This document shows, in pieces, positions 34,266 through 42,394 of a stretch of 64,000 bases of DNA (positions are counted from its first letter, which is position 1; each line of letters begins with the position of its first letter). The DNA is from Nostoc parmelioides FACHB-3921 (lineage in GTDB: Bacteria; Cyanobacteriota; Cyanobacteriia; Cyanobacteriales; Nostocaceae): positions 21,482 through 85,481 of the forward strand of contig NZ_JACJQL010000031.1 in assembly GCF_014696625.1 (NCBI RefSeq), read 5' to 3'. The notes below the pieces were generated by a model. The model saw only the letters and a program-made list of their open reading frames with translations. It made no database searches and was not told the DNA's origin. Both the position numbers and the translations under genes were made by a program.

Positions 34266-34916
34266 ATGTTAACTAGATCCAAATCTACTGCTGTCATGAA
34301 GTTACAGCATCGTTACCTGGGAGCGATCGCAGCTTTAATACTCATTAGTTTGTTAAGCTCTGTAAGTGGATTATCTCTGCAATATCAGATAACTAATAGC
34401 TGGGATGGTTTTTTATGGGGTGTGGCTGATCCGGTGCTGCACCTCGACAGTTTAGCAAGAATCTTAGGCATTGGTTTAATCTCAACAGGCATTGTTCATG
34501 GTTCATTCGTCACCATGTCTTTTGTCTTCGCATCCTTACTGGGCGTACTTACACATTTATCGACGTTCCATTTACCAGGTGCAGAGATAGCGATCGCTAT
34601 TTTTACTATTGGCTTTGGTACTATCTTAGTGATGCCCCATCAACCTAACTGGCTGGTTGTAGTGATTTTAGGTGCGATCGCTGGTCTGTTGCAAGGCTAC
34701 GTTTCTGGACAAGCTATCAACGGGATTGATATCATCTCCCTGCTTGCCTATACCTTAGGCTTCAGTTTAACTCAGTATGCAATCGCCACTAGCACCAGAC
34801 GAATGGTTAGGGATAGCCTATCCACAATTATCCGTTTTGCGGGTTTCACTTTTATAGCGATCGGTTTTGTATTCTCCGGTAACTTACTCAATTTCTTAGG
34901 TAGTGCTAATTTTTGA
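34266..34916 (+). CDS. Multispan membrane protein of unknown function
   Basis: A 216-residue protein with six or seven hydrophobic segments (LGAIAALILISLLSSVSGL; IGLISTGIVHGSFVTMSFVFA; IAIAIFTIGFGTILVMP; WLVVVILGAIAGLLQGYVSG; ISLLAYTLGFSLTQYAIA; FAGFTFIAIGFVFSGNLL). No transporter signature is seen. ATGs at 34266 and 34296 are both possible; the latter begins MKLQHRYLGA directly before span 1. A TTG further upstream at 34221 is unlikely. It follows the ethylene-receptor-like kinase by 150 bases on the same strand. Confidence 0.65.
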   Translation: MLTRSKSTAVMKLQHRYLGAIAALILISLLSSVSGLSLQYQITNSWDGFLWGVADPVLHLDSLARILGIGLISTGIVHGSFVTMSFVFASLLGVLTHLSTFHLPGAEIAIAIFTIGFGTILVMPHQPNWLVVVILGAIAGLLQGYVSGQAINGIDIISLLAYTLGFSLTQYAIATSTRRMVRDSLSTIIRFAGFTFIAIGFVFSGNLLNFLGSANF

Positions 34917-35253
34917 AATATCTCACAGGGTGAAATCTTCGCACCCCTATAAGTCCATCAATAAGCTAATGCGCGCCCAAATTACATAAATACTAATAAG
35001 GGCTGTTAACTGTTGACTGTTAACGGTCAACAGTCAACAAACCTTATGATGGATTATGCAGCTTCAAAGCAAAATAGCTTATTAAAGTTTAAAGAAATTG
35101 GATTATATGTCACCATTACTCTGTTAAGATTCACGGTTGGGGTATTCGCTATCAGTCTTGGCGCTACTGCCCATACCACCCCTCAAATCTTTGTCCGTCC
35201 GCCTAAGACTGATACCGCTACTGGTGACAGGCCGATGTTATATCTGGAGTTCT
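34917..35253 (+). promoter_or_regulatory. Long 5' region of crhC with hairpin
   Basis: About 340 bases without a convincing gene precede crhC. An 11-bp inverted repeat, TGTTGACTGTT (35011-35021) and AACAGTCAACA (35029-35039), built from heptamer repeats, could fold in the RNA. I recall that crhC has a long cold-regulated leader. GGAG at 35247-35250 is the ribosome site. Reading frames across it are weak. Confidence 0.45.
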
Positions 35254-36534
35254 ATGTCTTTTTCTCATCTCGGCTTGTCCAATGAAATTATCCGTGCTGT
35301 CTCTGAGTTGGGGTACACCAAACCTACACCTATCCAGATGCAATCCATTCCTGCTGTTTTGTCGGGACGTGACTTGCTAGCTGGCGCTCAAACTGGAACT
35401 GGGAAAACTGCCAGCTTTACCCTCCCCCTGCTACATTTATTATCCCAAGATAGTCTTAAAAGCGCCTCCAATGCTTCCTCCCCCATTCGGGCGCTGATTC
35501 TCACCCCGACTCGTGAACTCGCCGCACAGGTGGAGTCAAGTGTGCGTGACTACGGCAAATACTTGAACCTGAACTCAATGGTGATGTTCGGTGGAGTCAG
35601 TATTAATCCCCAAAAACAGCGTTTAAAGGGTCGCGTGGATATTCTGGTTGCTACCCCAGGGCGACTCCTAGACCATGTGCAGCAGGGAACGGTAAACCTT
35701 TCACAAATTGAGATTCTGGTGCTGGATGAAGCCGACCGGATGTTGGATATGGGCTTTATTCGTGATATCCGTCGTATCCTCTCTTTGCTGCCCAAACAGC
35801 GACAAAATTTGCTATTCTTCGCTACATTCTCAGACAAAATCAAGGAACTAGCCGCCGGTCTGTTAAATCGTCCCCAGATGATTGAAGTAGCACGCCGTAA
35901 CGTTACCGCCGATACGGTGACACAAAAAGTCTACAAAATAGAGCGCGACAGGAAACGAGATTTACTTGCTCACCTGATTCGGAAAGATAATTGGTATCAA
36001 GTACTAGTATTTACTCGCACCAAGTATGGTGCTGACCGTCTGGTGAAACAATTGGGACATGAGCGCATTCAAGCTCTAGCTATCCACGGCAATAAGAGCC
36101 AGTCGGCGCGTACCCATGCTCTGGCAAAGTTCAAAAATGGTAGTTTACAAGTTTTAGTAGCAACTGATATCGCCGCACGGGGACTCGATATCAGCGAATT
36201 GCCTTATGTGGTCAATTTCGATTTGCCCTATGTACCAGAAGATTATGTTCATCGCATTGGTCGCACTGGTCGCGCTGGTGCATCAGGTGAGGCTGTATCT
36301 TTGGTGAGCGCTGATGAATATCATTTGTTGGCAGATATTGAAAAACTGATCGAAAAACGATTGCCTTTTGAATTGGTAGCGGGTATTGGAGCCAATTCCC
36401 AAACTAAACCTGAATCAAGCCAGGATGAACGCAAGCAAAAACCCAAAGATAGTAAGCATCAGCCCCGCGCTACTGCTCAAGCTGTGCCAAAGAAATCAGG
36501 GAAAAAACGTTTAACTAATTCTGGAAAAAGGTAA
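35254..36534 (+). CDS. crhC: DEAD-box RNA helicase with FAT motif III (CrhC-like)
   Basis: A 426-residue RhlE-type helicase that unwinds RNA with ATP. Motifs in order: Q-motif YTKPTPIQ, Walker A AQTGTGKT (45-52), PTRELA, TPGR, DEAD (158-161), motif III as FFATFSD with FAT at 189-191 where nearly all relatives have SAT, then the C-terminal ATDIAARGLDI and HRIGRTGRAG. The last 50 residues are basic and disordered. I recall that Anabaena CrhC, a cold-induced helicase, is described by exactly this FAT change, hence the symbol. GGAG precedes the ATG. A strong terminator follows. Confidence 0.9.
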   Translation: MSFSHLGLSNEIIRAVSELGYTKPTPIQMQSIPAVLSGRDLLAGAQTGTGKTASFTLPLLHLLSQDSLKSASNASSPIRALILTPTRELAAQVESSVRDYGKYLNLNSMVMFGGVSINPQKQRLKGRVDILVATPGRLLDHVQQGTVNLSQIEILVLDEADRMLDMGFIRDIRRILSLLPKQRQNLLFFATFSDKIKELAAGLLNRPQMIEVARRNVTADTVTQKVYKIERDRKRDLLAHLIRKDNWYQVLVFTRTKYGADRLVKQLGHERIQALAIHGNKSQSARTHALAKFKNGSLQVLVATDIAARGLDISELPYVVNFDLPYVPEDYVHRIGRTGRAGASGEAVSLVSADEYHLLADIEKLIEKRLPFELVAGIGANSQTKPESSQDERKQKPKDSKHQPRATAQAVPKKSGKKRLTNSGKR

Positions 36535-36570
36535 ATAGACATCATTCAGTACCCATAAAAGCAAAGATGA

Positions 36571-36600
36571 AAAACACCGCCCACAAGGAGGCGGTGTTTT
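36571..36600 (+). terminator. Intrinsic terminator after crhC
   Basis: AAAACACCGCC (36571-36581) pairs with GGCGGTGTTTT (36590-36600), 11 bp with an 8-base loop and T-run in the arm. The A-run makes it also usable for the convergent minus gene. Confidence 0.85.
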
Positions 36601-36644
36601 CGGTAATAGGTAATGGGTAATTGATGTTAATCTGAGCGATCGCT

Positions 36645-37322
36645 TTAGAAGGCTCCAACTCTAGCGACAATAACGTAAATTGTTTTACCAATCAGTAGCA
36701 GATCATATAGAGGATGCCAATTATTTTGATATTGCAAATCCAAATCTACTATCTGTTCAAAGTCTTTGACATGAGAGCGTCCGTTAACTTGCCATTCGCC
36801 AGTTAAACCAGGTTTGACGTTTAATCTTTGCCAGTGGCGATCGTTATATTTGGCTACTTCATCAGCAGTAGGTGGGCGTGTTCCGACTAAACTCATGTCA
36901 CCCATGAGGACGTTCCAGAATTGGGGTAGTTCATCTAAGCTAGTACTACGCAATAAACGCCCCACTTTAGTTACACGAAAATCGTTTTTATTTTTAAATA
37001 TCAGTCCGTCTGCTTCGTTATCTACTAAGGTTTTCAGTCTCTCCGCGTCATTCACCATCGAGCGAAACTTCCAAATCTGGAAGGGACGACCCCGAAGACC
37101 ATAGCGCTCTTGAGAAAAGAAAATTGGGCCTGGACTATCGAGCTTGATGGCGATCGCAATTGGTAAGAATGCGATCGCTAAAATTCCCAATCCCACTAAG
37201 CTGCCTAAAATATCTAAACAACGTTTGAATTTAGATTGCACTGAGGGATGCGGCATAAGCCCAAACTCCCAATCCTTATAAGTAGTACCTTGCAAGACGC
37301 TTTGTAATTGTGTTTGATACAT
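36645..37322 (-). CDS. Sugar transferase (undecaprenyl-phosphate sugar phosphotransferase family)
   Basis: A 225-residue membrane protein of the bacterial sugar-transferase (WbaP/EpsL) family, which starts exopolysaccharide or O-antigen units on a lipid carrier. One span at about 40-62 (ILGSLVGLGILAIAFLPIAIAI) is followed by SPGPIFFSQERYGLRGRPFQIWKFRSMV, then RLLRSTSLDELPQFWNVLMGDMSLVGTRPP and VKPGLTGEWQVNGRS, all family signatures. The short form without the N-terminal multi-span domain. The frame extends 18 codons upstream, but the ATG at 37322 (MYQTQLQSVLQ) is a better start. Single gene. Confidence 0.9.
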   Translation of the reverse strand: MYQTQLQSVLQGTTYKDWEFGLMPHPSVQSKFKRCLDILGSLVGLGILAIAFLPIAIAIKLDSPGPIFFSQERYGLRGRPFQIWKFRSMVNDAERLKTLVDNEADGLIFKNKNDFRVTKVGRLLRSTSLDELPQFWNVLMGDMSLVGTRPPTADEVAKYNDRHWQRLNVKPGLTGEWQVNGRSHVKDFEQIVDLDLQYQNNWHPLYDLLLIGKTIYVIVARVGAF

Positions 37323-37671
37323 GGTACGTTTTCTAGCCGAATGTCTAACAAGAAGGGTAAGAACACTGAGTCGCACTCAAAATATAAACGCATCTTCATC
37401 AAACACTCGGACATTTTACGGTATATTTACGTAATCTTCATCAACGTTCTGGGGATCATGAAGTTTTATAAATTTAAAATAAAGAGAAATAAATATTTCA
37501 TGAGGAGGATAGTTAAAAAACAATAATATGTATGAGAAATATTTATAGGCGCAAAGAATCTTACCAGGCGATCGTGTAAGCTAAAAAGCTCAACTTCATC
37601 TGATAAAAATTAAGTCCAAATAAACATCCCTAAGCAAGGATTCTCTTCCCCAAACCAAAAGCAGGTGACAG
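37323..37671. other. Intergenic region, nothing recognised
   Basis: AT-rich sequence upstream of the sugar-transferase gene. It probably carries that gene's promoter. A 72-codon plus-strand frame from 37308 overlaps the coding sequence and looks like random Lys/Ile-rich translation. Confidence 0.4.
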
Positions 37672-37791
37672 ATGCCAGGTAAATTAATTAAACTAGCTCA
37701 ACTATCATTAAAGTTGCAAAAATGCTTCTACCATTTGCCAGAAGCAGCTATCAATAAAATCATCAATAGTAGGAAAAGAGCATTTATATAG
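37672..37791 (+). CDS. Possible 39-residue peptide
   Basis: ATG at 37672, preceded by AGGTGA at 37663-37668, opens a frame reading MPGKLIKLAQLSLKLQKCFY and then HLPEAAINKIINSRKRAFI, ending TAG at 37789. It would be basic and amphipathic. The spacing of the ribosome-like site is good, but there is no further support. Confidence 0.3.
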   Translation: MPGKLIKLAQLSLKLQKCFYHLPEAAINKIINSRKRAFI

Positions 37792-37875
37792 AGTTGTACT
37801 TATTGGATTAGATGACTTAATTATTAATATCAATACATTATTAAAATTCTTTCTTATAATCGGGGTAGTCAAGAA

Positions 37876-38181
37876 ATGGTTGCATCTGGAATTGAAGTAA
37901 AAGTTAGTCGTCTAGAGTCCATTGTTGAGCAAATAGGGGAAGCAGTATTATCTACGACTGAAACCATTGAACGTCTCGCAGAAAGAGTGGAAAATCTGAG
38001 TTGCCAAGTAGAAGCACAAGGAAAGCAATTACAGCAACAGGGGTATCAAATTTTTGCATTGTGTGATGCAGTACAAAGCCTCGCTGAATCTCAAGATGAT
38101 TCCTTACAAAAGCTCACACAACTAACACAAACTTTAGATAGACTTACTTCTTTAATTCAAGGAGAAGATGAAGAGATTTGA
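37876..38181 (+). CDS. Small coiled-coil protein of unknown function
   Basis: A 101-residue soluble protein. Almost the whole length has heptad hydrophobic spacing (VKVSRLESIVEQIGEAVLST, then ETIERLAERVENLSCQVEAQ), giving one long coiled coil interrupted around YQIFALC (about 56-62). Similar short phage- or transposon-associated and cyanobacterial coiled-coil proteins exist, but I cannot assign it. No neighbours suggest a role. The ATG at 37876 follows AT-rich DNA with no strong ribosome site. Confidence 0.55.
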   Translation: MVASGIEVKVSRLESIVEQIGEAVLSTTETIERLAERVENLSCQVEAQGKQLQQQGYQIFALCDAVQSLAESQDDSLQKLTQLTQTLDRLTSLIQGEDEEI

Positions 38182-38255
38182 GGAATCATGCTGAATTTTT
38201 ACAGAAGTAATATAAATTTAGAAACAGAAAATATTTTGTCTCTAAATTTATATTT

Positions 38256-38345
38256 ATAGCCGTAGCCAGATAAATTAGGACATCAAGCCAAGATCAAACC
38301 CTGACAACACAAGACTTTTAAGTCTGTCAACAGTCAACTGTCAAC
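38256..38345. repeat. Dispersed repeat, compact copy of the 5739-5960 element
   Basis: TATAGCCGTAGCCAGATAAA, then CAAACCCTGACAACACAAG and TTTAAGTCTGTCAACAG correspond in order to the blocks at 5739-5885, without the extra middle segment present there. Confidence 0.55.
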
Positions 38346-38405
38346 AGCCATATAACAAATTTTAGCGTTGCAGATTTGTGGAATAAATAAAAAAGTATCC
38401 AAAAT

Positions 38406-38470
38406 GTAGAGTGCGTCAGTGCTATAGCAATTAAATATACTCAGAAATTATTCACACTGAAGCACCCTAC
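38406..38470. mobile_element. 65-bp MITE-like element, copy A
   Basis: Ends are imperfect inverted repeats GTAGAGTGCGTCAGT (38406-38420) and ACTGAAGCACCCTAC (38456-38470). A second element of exactly 65 bp with the same ends and a related interior is at 46925-46989. It has no coding capacity. No target duplication is obvious. Confidence 0.65.
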
Positions 38471-38524
38471 CAAACCATCAATTTTGGATAATTTATCTTT
38501 TGGTGTTGTCCAAGTCTTAGTTAT

Positions 38525-39175
38525 TTAGTGAAAATTAGCATTATGTCGCACTAAATTCATAAACTCTTCACGAGTGCGAGCATCTTCCGCAAATACACCA
38601 CGCATTGCACTAGTGACAGTCCAAGAACCAGGCTTTTGTACACCACGCATCACCATGCACATATGAGTTGCTTCTACTACCACTGCTACCCCTTGAGGTT
38701 TGAGTAACCCTTGCAGTGCATCAGCAATTTGTAGTGTCAGACGTTCCTGTACTTGTAAACGCCGAGCATACATCTCACAAACTCGCGCAATTTTAGATAA
38801 CCCTATTACCTTACCATTGGGAATATAGGCAACATGAGCGCGACCAATAATTGGTAAAATATGATGTTCGCAAGAACTGAAAATGTCGATATCCCGAATC
38901 AATACCATTTCATTGGCATCTTCTGTAAATACTGCACCATTTAACAGTTCATCTAAGGATTCGTTATATCCCTTAGTTAAAAACTGCAAAGCTTTTACCA
39001 CTCGCTTAGGGGTATCTAGCAAACCTTCACGGTCAGGATTTTCCCCTAATCCAATTAGTAAAGTACGCACAGCCTGTACCATTTCTGCCTCTGTGACAGT
39101 TGGTGTTTGTTGAGTAGATAAAGACGACACCATCTGAGCAGCAGAAACTGTATCGGGACGAATCGATAAAGTCAT
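38525..39175 (-). CDS. folE: GTP cyclohydrolase I (type IA)
   Basis: FolE converts GTP to dihydroneopterin triphosphate, the first step of folate and pterin synthesis. The 216-residue protein has the zinc-ligand set of the type IA enzyme: C102 and H105 in FSSCEHHILPI and C173 in THMCMVMRG. It also has the active-site GLSKIARVCEMYARRLQVQE. It is last in a run of minus-strand genes (hemB, FAD protein, thrS, COG0523, folE) that looks like a zinc-limitation operon; 98 bases separate it from the COG0523 gene. It may be a stress paralogue of a housekeeping FolE elsewhere. Retention of zinc ligands is notable there. Confidence 0.94.
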   Translation of the reverse strand: MTLSIRPDTVSAAQMVSSLSTQQTPTVTEAEMVQAVRTLLIGLGENPDREGLLDTPKRVVKALQFLTKGYNESLDELLNGAVFTEDANEMVLIRDIDIFSSCEHHILPIIGRAHVAYIPNGKVIGLSKIARVCEMYARRLQVQERLTLQIADALQGLLKPQGVAVVVEATHMCMVMRGVQKPGSWTVTSAMRGVFAEDARTREEFMNLVRHNANFH

Positions 39176-39273
39176 GTTATTTCGTTTATTTGGTAGAGAT
39201 TGTGAGTTAGTTAATAGTTAGAGATTGACAAAAATCTATTAACCGAGTCGTTTGATTGCTTAACACTTCTTAA

Positions 39274-40335
39274 TCATAACAAACAATTGTTAAGTTGTGT
39301 ATAAATTTGATTAGTATCTAATTTTCTACCAATAAAAACTAATTGGTTCTTCGGTAAACTATGCCATTCATCAGCGTGTAAGTTATAACGAAGCCCACTC
39401 AGTTGAAATATATGGCGTAACTCACTATCACTAAACCACAAAATACCCTTAGCTCGGAACACATTCTGCGGCATTTGTTCTGTGAGAAAATTCTCAAATT
39501 TATGAATATCAAACGGTCTATCAGACTGAAAAGATACCGAAACAAATCCATCATTATCTAAATGATGAGAGTGGTGTTCATGATGATGGTGATGCTCGTG
39601 ATGGTCATGGTCATGGTCGTGGTCATGGCTATGATGCTCATGATTATGTTTATGAGTATCTTCTGTATCATCAGTAGTATAGTCATCTTGTGGGGTTAAC
39701 CCAACACCTAAAATTAAGGGTAAAGCCACCTCACCATATTTGGTATGTAATATTCTTGCACTATCTTTGACAGTTTGGATATAGTCTTCTAATTCTTGAA
39801 TTTTTTCTGAAGTAGCCAAGTCTGTTTTATTCAGAAGAATAATGTCTGCATAAGTAAGTTGTTTTAAAGCAGCTTCACTCTCGAAATGATTTGGTTCAAA
39901 GGCTTCCGCATCTACGACTGTCAAAATTGAGTCGAGGTTGGTCAAATCCCGAAGCTCTGTACCTAAAAAGGTTAAAATGATGGGCAATGGGTCAGCAACA
40001 CCAGTAGTTTCAATAACTAAATAATCGATGCGTTCTTCTCGTTCCAAAACCCGATAAACAGCATCAACTAAACCATCATTGATAGTGCAGCATATACAGC
40101 CATTGCTTAGTTCGACCATATCTTGGTCTACAGACACTAACAACTGGCTATCAATATTAATATCGCCGAACTCATTGACAAGAACAGCTACTTTTAAATC
40201 ATGCTTATTTTTAAGAATTTGATTGAGTAGAGTTGTTTTACCACTACCTAAAAAGCCAGTAATGATTGTAACTGGCATTCCTCGTTTGGGAATTTCCGGA
40301 ATTATGTTTGTTGTTTCTGTGGTCAGGGTATTCAT
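39274..40335 (-). CDS. COG0523 (CobW-like) GTPase with His-rich loop, putative zinc chaperone
   Basis: A 353-residue G3E GTPase. GFLGSGKTT (residues 27-35) is Walker A, NGCICCTI has the metal-binding CxCC (C80, C82, C83), and NKTD (169-172) gives guanine specificity. Residues 228-258 are nearly all His, Asp and Glu (HEHHSHDHDHDHDHHEHHHH), a metal-binding segment typical of Zur-controlled members. Such proteins allocate zinc to client enzymes when it is scarce. Its place between thrS and folE in the Zur-box cluster supports this; cobalt or nickel specificity is less likely. C-terminal CobW_C domain is present. Confidence 0.9.
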   Translation of the reverse strand: MNTLTTETTNIIPEIPKRGMPVTIITGFLGSGKTTLLNQILKNKHDLKVAVLVNEFGDINIDSQLLVSVDQDMVELSNGCICCTINDGLVDAVYRVLEREERIDYLVIETTGVADPLPIILTFLGTELRDLTNLDSILTVVDAEAFEPNHFESEAALKQLTYADIILLNKTDLATSEKIQELEDYIQTVKDSARILHTKYGEVALPLILGVGLTPQDDYTTDDTEDTHKHNHEHHSHDHDHDHDHHEHHHHHEHHSHHLDNDGFVSVSFQSDRPFDIHKFENFLTEQMPQNVFRAKGILWFSDSELRHIFQLSGLRYNLHADEWHSLPKNQLVFIGRKLDTNQIYTQLNNCLL

Positions 40336-40444
40336 AGGGTGATGAGATGTTTGTGAACTATAAAATCAATGATGCTGTTGAATAATTGAGCCATATCTGT
40401 ATATTCAATTTCAGCAATTGGCTTGTGGATTTTGTATTTGTAAA

Positions 40445-42283
40445 TTACTTCTTGGCAATTATAGTTTCTCGCAAGCGATTTGTCAGATCATTTAAATCAA
40501 TCGCTCCCAAATCACCATTTGCTCTAGTTCTTACACTCAAAGTTTGATTTTCCACTTCTTTTTTACCTACGACACCAACCACGGGAATTTTTTCTAACTC
40601 TGCTGTACGAATCTGCTTTCCTAAACGCTCACCACTGACATCTATTTCTACTCTAAATCCAGCTTCCTGCAAAGCGATGGCAACGGATTCTGTATATGTT
40701 CTTACATCATCACTCACAGGTAATAATCTTATCTGCACTGGTGCTAACCATAAAGGAAAATCACCTGCATAATTCTCAATTAAGATGCCGAAAAACCTTT
40801 CCAAAGAACCAAAAATTGCACGATGAATCATAATTGGTCTTTGGCGACTACCATCAGCAGCAATGTATTCCATATCGAAACGTTCAGGTAAATTAAAATC
40901 TACCTGAATAGTGGAACATTGCCAGAGACGGCCAATAGCATCTTGAATTTTGATATCAATTTTAGGGCCATAAAAAGCACCACCGCCTTCATCAACAACA
41001 TAATTCCAACCTTTAGCATCCAAGGCTTGTCTTAAGGCTGATGTGGCTAGTTCCCAAACTTCATCAGTTCCTACTGATTTATCAGGACGGGTTGAAAGAT
41101 TCACTTCATAATTTTTAAAACCAAAATCTGACAAAATATGTTCCGTGAGATTTAAAACTCCTAAAATTTCATCAGCGATTTGATGAGGTAAACAAAAAAT
41201 ATGAGCATCATCTTGGGTAAATCCTCTGACCCTCATCAAACCATGTAGCGCCCCTGAACGTTCATAACGATAAACAGTGCCTAATTCAGCCCATCGTAAA
41301 GGTAATTCTCGATAAGAATGTAACTGATGTTTATAAGTGAGTACATGAAAGGGACAATTCATGGGCTTGATTTGATAAGCCTGATTTTCCACTTCCATCG
41401 AGTCAAACATATTCTCTTGATAGAAGTCAAAATGACCGGATGTTTTCCATAAATCGAGGTTGGCTACATGAGGTGTGTAGAGTAATTGATAGCCAGATTC
41501 TAGATGGGATTTTCGCCAATAATCTTCAATGATGTAGCGAATACTCGCGCCTTTGGGATGCCAAAAAACTAAACCACCACCAGCTTCCTCTTGAATACTA
41601 AATAAGTTTAGCTCTTGACCCAACTTTCTATGGTCGCGGCGTAAAGCTTCTTCTCTTTGTTTGAGGTAAGCCTCTAGTTCTGCCTTTGTTTTCCAAGCTG
41701 TACCGTAAATGCGTTGTAGTTGGGGCTTGCTTTCATCGCCTTGCCAATATGCACCGGCAATGTTTAATAGTTGAAAACTATTGGGGTCAATTTCACCAGT
41801 AAAATTAATATGCGGCCCGGCACACAAGTCCCACCAATAGTTAGTGGCTGGTTTGACATCTGCAACAAACAAGGAAGATTCTGGTGTACTGGTGTCGGGG
41901 CTACCAATAAAGTAGCGGGTAATAGTTGCTTCTGGGGGGATACGGTCTAAGATTTCTAACTTGTAAGGTTCGTTTAACTGAGCGATTTCGGTGCGTATTT
42001 CTTCTCGCTGCACCTCTTCGCGGATTATTGGCAGGTTGGCTTTGATGATGCGCCGCATTTCTGCTTCAATTTTGCCCAAGTCATCGGGAGTGATGCTGAT
42101 TGGACAATCGAAGTCGTAATAAAATCCGTTGTCTGTCACTGGGCCAGTTGCTACTTTTGTCCCTAGAAATAACTTCTGTACTGCCATTGCCATGATGTGG
42201 GCGCAGGTGTGACGAATCCGCACAAGTTGCTCGCTGTTGTGCTGGTCTAAGTCTCTCTGGGACTGGGTTAAGGAACTGACCAT
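40445..42283 (-). CDS. thrS: Threonyl-tRNA synthetase, short form without TGS domain
   Basis: A 612-residue class II synthetase. It starts directly with the editing domain (HTCAH at H25-H29, and CAGPH at C154-H158), with no N-terminal TGS domain. The catalytic core shows zinc ligands in MNCPFH, DDAHIF and MIHRA, motif 2 RYERSGALHGLMRVRGF and motif 3, then an anticodon-binding domain (LLPVSDD, then TAELEKIPVVGVVGKKE). In Anabaena a second ThrRS (T2) is induced by zinc deprivation and has impaired proofreading; this gene, with a Zur-like box 13 bases before the ATG, is a good candidate. The editing motifs look intact here. Confidence 0.93.
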   Translation of the reverse strand: MVSSLTQSQRDLDQHNSEQLVRIRHTCAHIMAMAVQKLFLGTKVATGPVTDNGFYYDFDCPISITPDDLGKIEAEMRRIIKANLPIIREEVQREEIRTEIAQLNEPYKLEILDRIPPEATITRYFIGSPDTSTPESSLFVADVKPATNYWWDLCAGPHINFTGEIDPNSFQLLNIAGAYWQGDESKPQLQRIYGTAWKTKAELEAYLKQREEALRRDHRKLGQELNLFSIQEEAGGGLVFWHPKGASIRYIIEDYWRKSHLESGYQLLYTPHVANLDLWKTSGHFDFYQENMFDSMEVENQAYQIKPMNCPFHVLTYKHQLHSYRELPLRWAELGTVYRYERSGALHGLMRVRGFTQDDAHIFCLPHQIADEILGVLNLTEHILSDFGFKNYEVNLSTRPDKSVGTDEVWELATSALRQALDAKGWNYVVDEGGGAFYGPKIDIKIQDAIGRLWQCSTIQVDFNLPERFDMEYIAADGSRQRPIMIHRAIFGSLERFFGILIENYAGDFPLWLAPVQIRLLPVSDDVRTYTESVAIALQEAGFRVEIDVSGERLGKQIRTAELEKIPVVGVVGKKEVENQTLSVRTRANGDLGAIDLNDLTNRLRETIIAKK

Positions 42284-42295
42284 ATTAATAAATAA

Positions 42296-42310
42296 TGAGA
42301 ATCGTTATCA
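42296..42310. promoter_or_regulatory. Zur-box-like palindrome before thrS
   Basis: TGAGAATCGTTATCA differs by one base from the TGATAA-n3-TTATCA palindrome found before hemB. It lies 13 bases upstream of the thrS ATG (42283). Confidence 0.6.
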
Positions 42311-42394
42311 TGTTAGCGCAAAAAGGGGCGGATTGGGAATGACTATAAAAACGTCAAAGTTATGATTTCTTTGACCCCTACACCCCCTCAACTT

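Noticed and set aside
35013..35285. 90-codon frame before crhC
   Set aside because: Starts at a heptamer repeat, overlaps the helicase start in another frame and has no recognisable features; the crhC leader is a better explanation, although a short leader peptide cannot be excluded.
37308..37526. 72-codon Lys/Ile-rich frame
   Set aside because: Overlaps the start of the sugar-transferase gene on the other strand and looks like AT-rich random translation.
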